Position numbers and translations under genes: made by a program. A stretch of DNA of 64,000 bases from Oceanobacillus chungangensis. Its GTDB lineage: Bacteria > Bacillota > Bacilli > Bacillales > Amphibacillaceae. The notes under the pieces are model-generated. The model made no database searches and was not told where the DNA came from. It saw only the letters and a program-made list of their open reading frames with translations. Positions 52,782 to 60,863 of this stretch are shown here, piece after piece. The stretch's first letter is position 1; every line of letters begins with the position of its first letter. The stretch lies in NCBI RefSeq assembly GCF_003369565.1, contig NZ_PIOD01000003.1:1-64000 (forward strand), read 5' to 3'.

Positions 52782-53192
52782 ATGGGAAGTTATTATAAGG
52801 GAAGTTATAATAAGGAATGTGATTGTAAGGAAAAATCCCATAACCCACATCGCCCATCTAAAGAAGAAAATATCTCAATTAGATTAGAAGATGTTCTAGT
52901 TCAACTTCAGCAGCAGCTTCAAGAACAGTATCAATTGCAACAACAGCTTCAAGAGCAGCTTCAATTACAACAACAGAAGCAAGACCAAGATCAGAAACAG
53001 GCTCAGTTAGATAATGATTATAGCAACTTTGAGAATATTGGAAATCCCACGATCAAGATTCACAATGACATTACTATTGTCATCGTTCTAGTGATTCTTT
53101 TATCCCAAAGAAATGATAAAGAACACGGAGCTGGTTTAGACCCACTAGTCCCAGAGTTAATGTCTATGCTTAGAAGTTCCATGAATCAGTAA
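52782..53192 (+). CDS. Glutamine-rich small protein, possibly spore-associated
   Basis: The 136-residue protein opens with GSYYKGSYNKECDCKEK and has a central run of Gln/Leu repeats (QLQQQLQEQYQLQQQLQEQ, about 41-75). A segment IGNPTIKIHNDITIVIVLVILLSQRN follows, then an ordered C terminus. The early Tyr/Gly/Cys region and the tail resemble outer spore coat or crust proteins in style, but I recognise no family. AAAGGAG seven bases ahead of the ATG supports translation. It is a single gene with a terminator. Confidence 0.7.
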   Translation: MGSYYKGSYNKECDCKEKSHNPHRPSKEENISIRLEDVLVQLQQQLQEQYQLQQQLQEQLQLQQQKQDQDQKQAQLDNDYSNFENIGNPTIKIHNDITIVIVLVILLSQRNDKEHGAGLDPLVPELMSMLRSSMNQ

Positions 53193-53202
53193 AAAATAGT
53201 TC

Positions 53203-53238
53203 GCAGAGAATAGGGTATCTTATTCTCTGCTTTTATTT
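53203..53238 (+). terminator. Intrinsic terminator of the Gln-rich gene
   Basis: GCAGAGAATA and TATTCTCTGC form a 10-bp stem with TTTTATTTT after. Confidence 0.85.
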
Positions 53239-53324
53239 TGTTAAACATCACATGTGAATTGGGGTTTAGAATGTTAATAAATTATATGCACAACAGGAGA
53301 TGTCTGTTACTAATTATACTGATC

Positions 53325-53417
53325 TATTAGAAAACTAGTTTAGACTAAGACTTTAGGTGATAGCCTTAGTTGCAATTATGTAGTAATAAATATTTAATAC
53401 TTTCTTAACTTTTAAAA
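53325..53417 (+). repeat. Two-hairpin repeat family B, copy 6
   Basis: It has TATTAGAAAACTA, an inner CTAA...TTAG pair, the core GCCTTAGTTGCAATTATGTA and a degenerate second hairpin GTAGTAATAAATATT with ACTTTCTTAAC. It lies between convergent genes and is the most divergent copy. Confidence 0.65.
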
Positions 53418-53426
53418 TAGGCTTGG

Positions 53427-53450
53427 AGTCAACAGCCAACTCCAAACCCA
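53427..53450 (-). terminator. Possible terminator of the YtrA-type operon
   Basis: TTGGAGT and ACTCCAA form a 7-bp stem 26 bases past the last gene. The T-rich run after it on the minus strand is short. Confidence 0.5.
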
Positions 53451-53475
53451 TTCGAAATAAAATTGCCTTAACTAA

Positions 53476-54717
53476 TTACTCAATGACTAAATCGTAAACA
53501 TGTAAATTGTATATTTCCTTATCCTTCTCTTTCCCCTGTACTTCCAAAGATCCTTCTGATAATTTATCTCCTGTAGCTAAATCTACTGCAATTATTGATG
53601 ACTGCATATCGCGGCTAATTACACTGTTAACAACATATAATTTATCATCTCTTATTTTATAAATCGGCGAACCCATTTGCATAACCGTATCTGCATTAGG
53701 GATTTCAATAGAGTGCTTACTGTCCGTCTCACCACTCTCAAGATTATAAACCATTATTTCCATACTTGTGTCAGTCATTTCAATAAAATGAAGCTTGGAG
53801 TTATGGACATAAATATTACCGAACGTATTATCGATTCGTTTCATCGCTTGTTGTAATTCGTCTGGTAATTCAATCTCCTCCTGCTCATTGGTCTCAAGAT
53901 TATAGACTACAAGCTCACTGCCTTTATATTCAGGGTAATAGTCATGATGTAAATTTTCATCTGCTAAATCAATATCCTCCACATATTCAAGTTCAAACGC
54001 AAGGTATTTCTCGCCACCAAGTTCTTCATAATCATTCAAAAGCCGGACTAAATCTAACTGCCCATCCATTCCCTCTTGTTCTGCTTCGATAATCTCATCC
54101 TTCACTAATTTTTGATCTGTTAGATTGAAATGGTAAATATGAATCTGCCCTGTTCTATATTTATCATCCTTCACAGAATTACTAGTGGTTACTTTCATTA
54201 CGTCATCTACTACCCGTACATCCTCGATATACACATAATTAAATATTTTCTTTTCTGGCACATCTATAGTAAATGCAGTTTTCTTCCCCGATTCTTTATC
54301 TAAAGTTTCAATATCAAAGGAAAAATCACTTGCCTCCCCACGATGTAATTCAAAATTGACTTCTGCATATGCTAGCAATCCCTCATTCTCATATAGTCCT
54401 GAGATATCTCTTTTACCACGCATGAAGCTACGATGATCGCCTTGAAGCTGTTTTATTTTTGGATTCGTGTAATTGCCAACGATAAGATCAATATAAGACG
54501 AGTCTTCTTTATACTTGCTTCCTTCCGTACTAATTATCAAATCATCCACCTGATAATTGCTAAGCAACGCCAGATTTTTTAATACTGTTTCGTCCCCGCT
54601 CGTTGTCGTAATTGCAAATTCTGGATTATAATTCCCCGCTATTGCAGCTTGAATATAAAATACACCAAACGTTAAAATGACAATTATAATGATAGTTATA
54701 GACTTCCAATAACGCAT
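53476..54717 (-). CDS. Membrane-anchored extracytoplasmic protein of unknown function
   Basis: The 413-residue protein has one N-terminal membrane helix (ITIIIIVILTFGVFYIQAAIAG) and a large exported part. That part is rich in beta-strand-like segments with repeated LVVYNLETNEQEEIELP and IMVYNLESGETDSKHSIEIP, suggesting a beta-propeller-like fold. I do not recognise a named family. It is the last gene of the GntR/ABC operon, 18 bases after the permease, so it may be an accessory sensor or ligand-binding part of that transporter. Confidence 0.7.
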   Translation of the reverse strand: MRYWKSITIIIIVILTFGVFYIQAAIAGNYNPEFAITTTSGDETVLKNLALLSNYQVDDLIISTEGSKYKEDSSYIDLIVGNYTNPKIKQLQGDHRSFMRGKRDISGLYENEGLLAYAEVNFELHRGEASDFSFDIETLDKESGKKTAFTIDVPEKKIFNYVYIEDVRVVDDVMKVTTSNSVKDDKYRTGQIHIYHFNLTDQKLVKDEIIEAEQEGMDGQLDLVRLLNDYEELGGEKYLAFELEYVEDIDLADENLHHDYYPEYKGSELVVYNLETNEQEEIELPDELQQAMKRIDNTFGNIYVHNSKLHFIEMTDTSMEIMVYNLESGETDSKHSIEIPNADTVMQMGSPIYKIRDDKLYVVNSVISRDMQSSIIAVDLATGDKLSEGSLEVQGKEKDKEIYNLHVYDLVIE

Positions 54718-54735
54718 TATTTTCTCTCCCTTCTC

Positions 54736-55569
54736 TTACACAGTAACTTTTTTATTTAATAGAAACTTGCTTAACCAAATGGATATGGCGATAACTAGTA
54801 TTCCTAGAATAATTTCGATAATGAGTAATTCGACTGGATAAAAGAAACTTGCTTGGATACCAAACTCATAGATAAGCGGTGCCAGGAATATAGCCGATGC
54901 TATCAAACAATAAACAATCCCAAGCAGAACACCCTTCCACCGAAAACTTCTCTCGAATAAAATTGCTGTGAATAGCACGAAAACAGCCATGAAACCAAGC
55001 CCATAATTAATTAGAAATTGAATAAAAGAATCTGGAATTAAAATAAATAAATAGTGAGAGTTATTTATAATTTCTCTAATAGTCATATCTGTTCTAAAAT
55101 CTAAAGGAACATTCCACTTCATTAGCATACTACCAATAGGCAGTAATATTAGTTGCATCGCCACCAGGCCTAGCACCAATAAAAATATTGTCGTAGCCTT
55201 TGATAATAGAACATTTAATCTTGCAGTCGGCAGCATGAACAGACGATAAATAAACGTATTCTTGCCCACCCAGTCCCGATACCAAATGAAGAATATATAA
55301 AAGAGAAATGCTGCAGCACATAATGCAATTGGTCCCATAAACCAAATACTATCGACAACTGACATCATACTCATTCGACCATACTCTTCAATAAACTGTC
55401 CGAATGGCACTAAATATTCGTAAATTGCTTCGTTCGCATTTGCTACATAGCTTTTGGATAAAATAATGACACCGATAAGCTGAGACAAAATAGTAAGACC
55501 AATTAGCACAAGGTAAATTTTCATAAATCGTCCGATCTCAAAATTAACTAGTTTCAAATAGCTCTTCAT
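54736..55569 (-). CDS. ABC-2 type transporter permease
   Basis: The 277-residue protein has about six membrane helices, with a long extracytoplasmic stretch between the first two (SKSYVANANEAIYEYLVPFGQFIEEYG). FFIWYRDWVGKNTFIYRLFMLP is a typical permease elbow. The substrate is unknown; gene order matches the YtrC/YtrD permeases of cell-wall-stress transporters. It overlaps the ATPase gene by four bases (ATGA). Confidence 0.8.
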   Translation of the reverse strand: MKSYLKLVNFEIGRFMKIYLVLIGLTILSQLIGVIILSKSYVANANEAIYEYLVPFGQFIEEYGRMSMMSVVDSIWFMGPIALCAAAFLFYIFFIWYRDWVGKNTFIYRLFMLPTARLNVLLSKATTIFLLVLGLVAMQLILLPIGSMLMKWNVPLDFRTDMTIREIINNSHYLFILIPDSFIQFLINYGLGFMAVFVLFTAILFERSFRWKGVLLGIVYCLIASAIFLAPLIYEFGIQASFFYPVELLIIEIILGILVIAISIWLSKFLLNKKVTV

Positions 55570-56255
55570 CCTTGATAAACCTCCCGCATCACATCGACAA
55601 CGGATTTCCCTTCGTCTTCGCGCATTTCTTCTGTACTAAATTCCTTTAAGACAATCCCATTATCAAGCAAGACTACTTTATCTATTAAATGCTCGATATC
55701 ATTGATTTCATGGGTTGTAATAATGACACCTCGGTCCTCGACTAGATGACTTGTAAAGACATTGGCAATTTGTTCTCTACTAAAAATATCAATCCCAGAA
55801 AATGGTTCATCCATTAACAAGTAATCAACATCAAGTGCAAGCCCAAGCAGTAAATTCACTTTCGCAGTGTTTCCTTTTGACAGGCTAGAGATTTTATCTT
55901 CTTGTTTCAATCTAAAAAAGCTCAACAATTCCGTTGCTCGTGACTGATTCCAGCTCTTATAATAATCCTGCATAAACTGCATTGCTTGTGCTATTGTCAT
56001 TGTCGGAATCATCGTTATTGCATCAGGAATAAAGGTAATCTTTTCATACGTATCCTTGCTCAGATTCTTTCCATCTATAAAAATTTGTCCGCTATTCATC
56101 GGTGTCAAATTCATAATTCCCTTCAGTATCGTTGTTTTCCCAACACCATTGATACCGATAAGGCATGTTATCTCACCCTTATTCGCAGTAAATGAGACGC
56201 CATTTAATATTTGTTTGCGGCCAAACTTTTTCTTTAATTCTTTTACTTCAATCAT
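55566..56255 (-). CDS. ABC transporter ATPase, YtrB-like
   Basis: The 229-residue ATPase has Walker A GINGVGKTTI, the variant signature LSKGNTAKVNLLLGL (SK instead of SG, as in YtrB-like proteins) and Walker B DYLLMDEPFSGID, with ITTHEINDIEHL for the H loop. It starts inside the regulator stop (ATGA). It should energise the permease encoded downstream. Confidence 0.88.
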   Translation of the reverse strand: MIEVKELKKKFGRKQILNGVSFTANKGEITCLIGINGVGKTTILKGIMNLTPMNSGQIFIDGKNLSKDTYEKITFIPDAITMIPTMTIAQAMQFMQDYYKSWNQSRATELLSFFRLKQEDKISSLSKGNTAKVNLLLGLALDVDYLLMDEPFSGIDIFSREQIANVFTSHLVEDRGVIITTHEINDIEHLIDKVVLLDNGIVLKEFSTEEMREDEGKSVVDVMREVYQG

Positions 56256-56623
56256 TCTTTATCCCCCCTATATTTCTCCCGGATTAATCCAACAACTTCA
56301 TCAAGTGGTACATCAATTGGGCCAATCGCGGCAATAAAGGAATCAATTGCCTGCCCTATCAGTTCCTCCCTAACTGCCCCTAGAATCTTCTCATCTTTAG
56401 TGATCTTACTTGGACTATTCCCCTCGGTATAAATCAATCCCTGTTCCTCCATTTCCTTATATGCTCGCTGAGCCGTATTTGGATTAATCTTTAATTGATT
56501 CGCCAATTCTCTTCGTGATGGAATTTCTTGCCCCGGATTGAGATTCCTTGTAGCAATTTGTTCTTTAAAATGCCGAATCACTTGCACATAAACAGGCTCG
56601 CGCTTATTTAAGTTCACGTTCAT
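56252..56623 (-). CDS. GntR-family (YtrA subfamily) transcriptional repressor
   Basis: The 123-residue protein has an N-terminal winged helix (about 10-75: PVYVQVIRHFKEQI, GQEIPSRRELANQLKINPNTAQRAYKEMEEQGL) and a short C-terminal helical tail, the size and form of YtrA-type regulators. These repress their own ABC operon and release it under cell-wall antibiotics. Four operator-like palindromes in the leader support autorepression. First gene of the operon, with AAAGGAG before the ATG. Confidence 0.9.
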   Translation of the reverse strand: MNVNLNKREPVYVQVIRHFKEQIATRNLNPGQEIPSRRELANQLKINPNTAQRAYKEMEEQGLIYTEGNSPSKITKDEKILGAVREELIGQAIDSFIAAIGPIDVPLDEVVGLIREKYRGDKE

Positions 56624-56654
56624 AGCAACGACTCCTTTCCTTCATAGTTGCATT

Positions 56655-56781
56655 GTGTATTAGGTGATTAGTACACTAAATGTAAAAAAACGGTGTATCA
56701 ATCACTTAATACGCTATACGTAAAAAAATATGTGTATTAATGATTTAATACGCTTCTGTATGTATTATATGTTTAATACAC
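56655..56781. promoter_or_regulatory. Array of four operator-like palindromes for the YtrA-type regulator
   Basis: Four 22-bp sites follow GTGTATTA-N6-TAATACAC with small changes: 56655-56676, 56693-56714, 56732-56753 and 56760-56781. Start-to-start spacings are 38, 39 and 28 bases. The last overlaps the promoter; the other three lie downstream of it in the transcribed leader. The palindrome is the kind of site expected for a dimeric GntR/YtrA repressor. Confidence 0.82.
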
Positions 56782-56793
56782 TAATTGTGTCAA
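56764..56793 (-). promoter_or_regulatory. SigA-type promoter of the YtrA-type operon
   Basis: On the minus strand TTGACA (56793-56788) and TATAAT (56769-56764) are both perfect hexamers, 18 bases apart. The fourth operator fills the spacer, so repressor and RNA polymerase should compete. Confidence 0.88.
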
Positions 56794-56837
56794 GCATATT
56801 TTTTAAAAGTTCATTTTATATGGTTTGTTGTTATTTA

Positions 56838-57183
56838 TATAAAGTGCGGACTAGTTAAGCCCGAAGTTGATTTTCGCTCCGGTAGTCGCTTTCCGCGGGC
56901 TCAACATCTTCGCTTTAAACGCGGGATTTTCCTGTCCTCCGCTACAATCACCGGCGTTCAGGGAGGTAATGCATCGCACCTTATTAAGAAAATGCTAAAA
57001 ATAACAACTGCACAACCAAAGCGGAAGAAATACACGGAGACTTCTGCGGGAAGAAGAGCATAGGTGAGACTACGAAGCGCGATAGCGCGAGTTGGCTCAC
57101 CAGCTCCCCGCGAAAAGCGTAGTGTATTTCTGGAGCGACTGGTCCGAGGGCACTTAGCACATTAAACTAGTCCGCACTTTACA
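56838..57183. mobile_element. MITE-like composite element E1 with nested family A repeat
   Basis: AAAGTGCGGACTAGTT at 56841-56856 and its perfect complement at 57165-57180 bound a ~345-bp non-coding segment. A family A copy (57020-57138) occupies its right part. A diverged copy with the same ends lies at 62664-63107. No transposase frame is inside, so it would be non-autonomous. It sits between the divergent regulator and exoA genes. Confidence 0.7.
57020..57138. repeat. Dispersed repeat family A, copy 4 (inside element E1)
   Basis: It has GGAAGAAATACACGGAGACT, GTGAGACTACGAAGCGCGAT and AGCGTAGTGTATTTCTGGAG, somewhat diverged from copies 1-3. Confidence 0.78.
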
Positions 57184-57280
57184 TCAACTATTCATTACAT
57201 CTATAACTTGGGATAAGCAAATGATCAGGCCTTATATGGTAGAATGAATATATTAATTTTTTTGAGGTGAAATCATTTTA

Positions 57281-58042
57281 ATGAAACTAGTATCTTGGAA
57301 CGTTAATGGAATTCGTGCTTGTGTAAAAAAGGGATTTTTAGATTATTTTCATGAAATTAATGCAGATATTTTTTGCATTCAAGAATCAAAATTACAGGCG
57401 GGCCAAATCGATTTGAATTTGGAAGGCTATTACCAATATTGGAATTACGCTGAGCGGAAAGGCTATTCTGGTACTGCTGTTTTCACAAAGAAAAAGCCTC
57501 TATCAGTAAAATACGGTGTTGGGATTGAAGAAACCCAAGATGAGGGACGAATTATTACGCTGGAATATGAAGATTTCTATTTAGTAAATGTGTATACTCC
57601 CAACGCGAAACGTGATTTAACAAGACTTGATTACCGCTTGGAGTGGGAAGATGCACTTCTTGTCTACTTGAAGGAATTAGATGCAATTAAACCAATCATT
57701 TATTGTGGTGATTTGAATGTTGCACATCAAGAGATCGATTTAAAGAATTATAAAACAAACTACGGAAACTCTGGTTTCACACCTGAAGAACGTGGGAAAA
57801 TGACGCATTTATTAGAATCAGGATTCGTTGATAGTTTACGATACTTTTATCCAGACAAAGGAGATATTTTTACGTGGTGGTCCTATATGAAAACCATTCG
57901 TGAGCGAAACATAGGGTGGCGTATTGATTATTTTATTGTATCTGAAAGACTAGTCGATAAGTTAATTGATTCGCAAGTACATTCACTGGTTCTCGGCAGC
58001 GACCATTGCCCAATCATGCTTGAAACAGAAGCACTGAAATAA
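57281..58042 (+). CDS. exoA: Exodeoxyribonuclease III / AP endonuclease ExoA
   Basis: This base-excision repair enzyme cleaves at abasic sites and degrades 3' ends. The 253-residue protein has SWNVNGIRACVKKGF, FCIQESKLQ (metal Glu), YTPNAKRDLTRLDYRLEWE, CGDLNVAHQEID (Asp and Asn) and GSDHCPIMLE (catalytic Asp-His) in the right order. It is a single gene with a promoterless-looking upstream region next to element E1. Confidence 0.95.
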   Translation: MKLVSWNVNGIRACVKKGFLDYFHEINADIFCIQESKLQAGQIDLNLEGYYQYWNYAERKGYSGTAVFTKKKPLSVKYGVGIEETQDEGRIITLEYEDFYLVNVYTPNAKRDLTRLDYRLEWEDALLVYLKELDAIKPIIYCGDLNVAHQEIDLKNYKTNYGNSGFTPEERGKMTHLLESGFVDSLRYFYPDKGDIFTWWSYMKTIRERNIGWRIDYFIVSERLVDKLIDSQVHSLVLGSDHCPIMLETEALK

Positions 58043-58086
58043 GTTGAATGTAAGTTATTCTTAATCGATTCTTATTCTATACAATA

Positions 58087-58128
58087 GCCAACAAATGCTG
58101 TTACCAAATGGTAACAGCATTTGTTGGC
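58087..58128. terminator. Perfect 19-bp hairpin between convergent genes
   Basis: GCCAACAAATGCTGTTACC and its exact complement (58110-58128) enclose an AAAT loop. It lies between exoA and the GH3 gene and can act on both strands, although the T runs are poor. Confidence 0.7.
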
Positions 58129-58134
58129 TAATTA

Positions 58135-59826
58135 TCACTCAAGTATTGCTTCAGCACTTTCATTGAGTTTTTCTATATCTACTGGAGGAACTTGTTCATC
58201 ATTTAATTCATATTCTTGCTTTAAACCAATAATTCGGCGCACGCTATCATCAATTCTTTCCTCAGATATTTCTCCCTTTTTGATAGCTTCTTTAATCGCA
58301 TCGAAAGCCGCGACAATATTTTGATACTCGTGTGCAACAAGTATAATATCATTCCCTGCCTTTACTGCTTCTACTGTTGCAGGACCGATTTGATAATGAT
58401 CGGTAATTCCATCCATTGTCATATCATCTGTAATAATAACGCCATTATAGTGAAGCTGTTCACGCAGCACTCCTGTTACGACTTCTTTAGACATGGAGGA
58501 TGGAAGATTAGGATCTAGCTCCGGTAACAAAATATGTGCAATCATGATAACATCTGTCCCATTTTTTATCGCATATTCGAATGGAACTAATTCAAGCTCT
58601 TTAAGTTCATCAAGACCTTTATTGACGATTGGCAATTCTAAATGAGAATCAGCAGATGTATCACCATGACCTGGAAAATGCTTGATAACAGGAATAATAT
58701 TCTGCGATTGCAGTCCCTTCATCGTTAACATTCCAAGTTCACTCACAATATTTGCATCATCACTAAACGATCGATCGCCGATAATTGGATTATCAGGATT
58801 GCTATTTACATCAAACACCGGAGCAAAATCAAGATTGAAACCATATGCTCGGAGCTGCCATGCAAGTAATTCACCAATCTCAAATGCAAATTGCGGATCA
58901 TTTTGTATGCCTATCTCGTTAGCGTTTGGAATAGAAACTAAATCTCCGGGCAGTCTCGAAACATCTCCCCCCTCTTGATCGACCCCAATAAACATCGGAA
59001 ACGCGTTCCCGCTATTCTCCGTTTTTAAATGGTTGACTAAATTTACCGTTTGTTCTGGATTTCCCATATTATCGGCGTATAAAATGATTCCACCAATCTT
59101 ATAGTCTGTGATTAGACTTCTCGTTTCAGCCGAAATAGATGTACCAGATATACCACCAAATAGCATTTGACCAATTTTTTCGTCCAAGCTCATATTCTTT
59201 ATTTTTTCATCAAGTACTAATTGATTTATATCGACTAAAGTAACAAGTGAAGTATGATGGATCACCGGGTTGGGATTTTCATCTGTTGGGTTCGGGAAAA
59301 CTAGCTTCAATTGATAATCCTTATTAACATCATAAATTAGGATAATTTGATCAAAATCATCATCCTGATAATAGCGAATATCATCTGCCTCGCCCTTCAT
59401 CTGCTCAATATCATTAAGAGAGATATCCGAAAGCTCTTCCTCATCGTACAACCGTAAATCAATAATCCAATCTTGTTGATAACCAATATGAACATGCTTG
59501 GACGGATATTCCGAATAGTTCTTGCTCTCCGCTTCAATTACTGTTTCTGGGTCTCCCCATTGTGTCGTTACTTCCTGCTCCGTTGTCTCTCCAAGAACGA
59601 AGGGTACGCCAGGGATTTTTCCTTCTTCAGCCTGTGCATAAATCTCATTGATTTTATTTTTAACAGCCTTTTTCGTATGGCCTGGTTCTGGCGGTACATA
59701 ATCATAAGTCATCTCACCTTGTTCTTCCTCACCGATATCTCCTTCGTCATCGTTCGTTATAAATTGATCACCGATAATAATAATAATGACAATTGGAATA
59801 ATAACGTACAAAATTTTCTTTATCAT
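58135..59826 (-). CDS. GH3 beta-N-acetylhexosaminidase with N-terminal DUF4309 domain
   Basis: After an N-terminal membrane anchor (ILYVIIPIVIIIIIGDQF) comes a DUF4309 (YjgB-like) segment, about 60-195, containing GVPFVLGETTEQEVTTQWGDPE. A GH3/NagZ domain follows with GVDQEGGDVSRLPG, KHFPGHGDTSADSHLELP (His-Asp acid/base pair) and VIITDDMTMDGI (nucleophile Asp). It probably releases N-acetylglucosamine from wall fragments outside the cell. ATG 59826 follows GGAGG; the frame to 59883 adds 19 unsupported residues. It is 563 residues; the fusion is less common than NagZ alone. Confidence 0.88.
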   Translation of the reverse strand: MIKKILYVIIPIVIIIIIGDQFITNDDEGDIGEEEQGEMTYDYVPPEPGHTKKAVKNKINEIYAQAEEGKIPGVPFVLGETTEQEVTTQWGDPETVIEAESKNYSEYPSKHVHIGYQQDWIIDLRLYDEEELSDISLNDIEQMKGEADDIRYYQDDDFDQIILIYDVNKDYQLKLVFPNPTDENPNPVIHHTSLVTLVDINQLVLDEKIKNMSLDEKIGQMLFGGISGTSISAETRSLITDYKIGGIILYADNMGNPEQTVNLVNHLKTENSGNAFPMFIGVDQEGGDVSRLPGDLVSIPNANEIGIQNDPQFAFEIGELLAWQLRAYGFNLDFAPVFDVNSNPDNPIIGDRSFSDDANIVSELGMLTMKGLQSQNIIPVIKHFPGHGDTSADSHLELPIVNKGLDELKELELVPFEYAIKNGTDVIMIAHILLPELDPNLPSSMSKEVVTGVLREQLHYNGVIITDDMTMDGITDHYQIGPATVEAVKAGNDIILVAHEYQNIVAAFDAIKEAIKKGEISEERIDDSVRRIIGLKQEYELNDEQVPPVDIEKLNESAEAILE

Positions 59827-59916
59827 ATTACATTCCTCCATTATCCGTCTTAAGCCAGAACTATCTAAAAAATAGGAAAGCATAAAAATTCCCTTTTATA
59901 ATTTTCTTATAAGCTA

Positions 59917-60222
59917 GGCCCCGTCCAGCTCCAGCGCTCGTGCTCCTAGCGAGACTTCCTTTACCTTCGTACAAGAAAGAAGACTTGCCCATTGGTTACA
60001 CATGAGACTTAGTCGCACTTATACCCTTTGTGGTGAAAGTCAACATCGATTGGGTGCCTAACGAAGGCCGACATACCCTTAAAGTGAAGGGCATGTTTCC
60101 TTTATCTCCTACGAAGGAATGTTCGACATTGTCATGTCGAACTACCCCACGCGTGCGGGCGCAGTCGTATTTCGCTAAGCTTGCGCTTTTGTTCACATAT
60201 AAGTCATCTGGAGTTTAACATT
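59917..60222. repeat. Dispersed repeat family C, fuller copy
   Basis: About 300 bases begin near GTCCAGCTCCAGCGCTCG. They include CTCCTAGCGAGACTT, CCCATTGGTTACACATGAG, AGTCGCACTTATACCCTTTG, GTCAACATCGATT and TTCGACATTGTCATGTCGAA. Apparent reading frames are short. It fills the gap between the GH3 and VOC genes and matches 13575-13830 in reverse. Confidence 0.78.
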
Positions 60223-60300
60223 AAGATTCGCTTTTTCAACATTTGCTATGTATTATCAATTATATAGGGAAATTACGTAACTTTACAGGAGGGTCTTAAA

Positions 60301-60696
60301 TTGAAACGAATTGTGCCACATATTCGAATCAAAAATTGTAAAGAAGAGGTCGCTTATTATCAGCAAGTATTTGGTGGAGAAATTAAAAATACGCAGTTAT
60401 CTGATGGTATCGACATGTTTAAAGGGCATGAAGGCAAATATATTCACGCCGAATTGCATATAAATGAACATTGCATCTTATACTTTGCGGATTTATTTTG
60501 GGATGAACCTGATAAAGATAGTAACCTATTACTTGGCCCTGATCTTGAAAGTGAAGATGAAATCACCCAAATCTACAATACACTTGCAGCCGATGGCGAA
60601 ATAAAGATGGAATTACAGGATACCTTCTGGGGTGCAAAACATGCGATTGTAAAAGATAGAAACGGAATATCTTGGGAGCTAAATTATACCAAATAG
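60301..60696 (+). CDS. VOC-family (glyoxalase/PhnB-like) protein
   Basis: The 131-residue protein has RIKNCKEEVAYYQQVFGGEIKNTQLSDG, HAELHINEHCILYFADLF and ALVKDRNG-like DTFWGAKHAIVKDRNGISWELNY, the PhnB/3-demethylubiquinone-like pattern of the VOC fold. It would dimerise and may bind a metal; no substrate can be assigned. TTG start after AGGAGGG. Single gene. Confidence 0.85.
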   Translation: MKRIVPHIRIKNCKEEVAYYQQVFGGEIKNTQLSDGIDMFKGHEGKYIHAELHINEHCILYFADLFWDEPDKDSNLLLGPDLESEDEITQIYNTLAADGEIKMELQDTFWGAKHAIVKDRNGISWELNYTK

Positions 60697-60704
60697 TTTT
60701 TTAA

Positions 60705-60773
60705 TTATCCACAACAGGGTATCCTTTTATATGGTCTAAATAATAAACTGTGGATAGTATAACCTTATCCACA
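60705..60773. promoter_or_regulatory. Three DnaA-box sequences in 69 bases
   Basis: TTATCCACA occurs at 60705-60713 and 60765-60773, and CTATCCACA on the minus strand at 60749-60757. Two match the DnaA box exactly. The second and third are also the arms of the downstream hairpin, so termination alone could explain them. No dnaA/dnaN context is present. Confidence 0.5.
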
Positions 60774-60782
60774 GCTTTTTTT
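60746..60782 (+). terminator. Terminator of the VOC gene
   Basis: CTGTGGATA pairs with TTATCCACAG, and a run of T's follows. The stem is built from DnaA-box sequences. Confidence 0.78.
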
Positions 60783-60863
60783 ATATTTACTATAAATGGA
60801 AGGTCGGCAGATTTATTTCCCCTGTCCCTGTTTTCAAATAGAATATCCTCAATGCCTTATTTT

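Noticed and set aside
60705-60773. Replication origin
   Set aside because: Only three DnaA boxes and no dnaA, dnaN or AT-rich unwinding region nearby.
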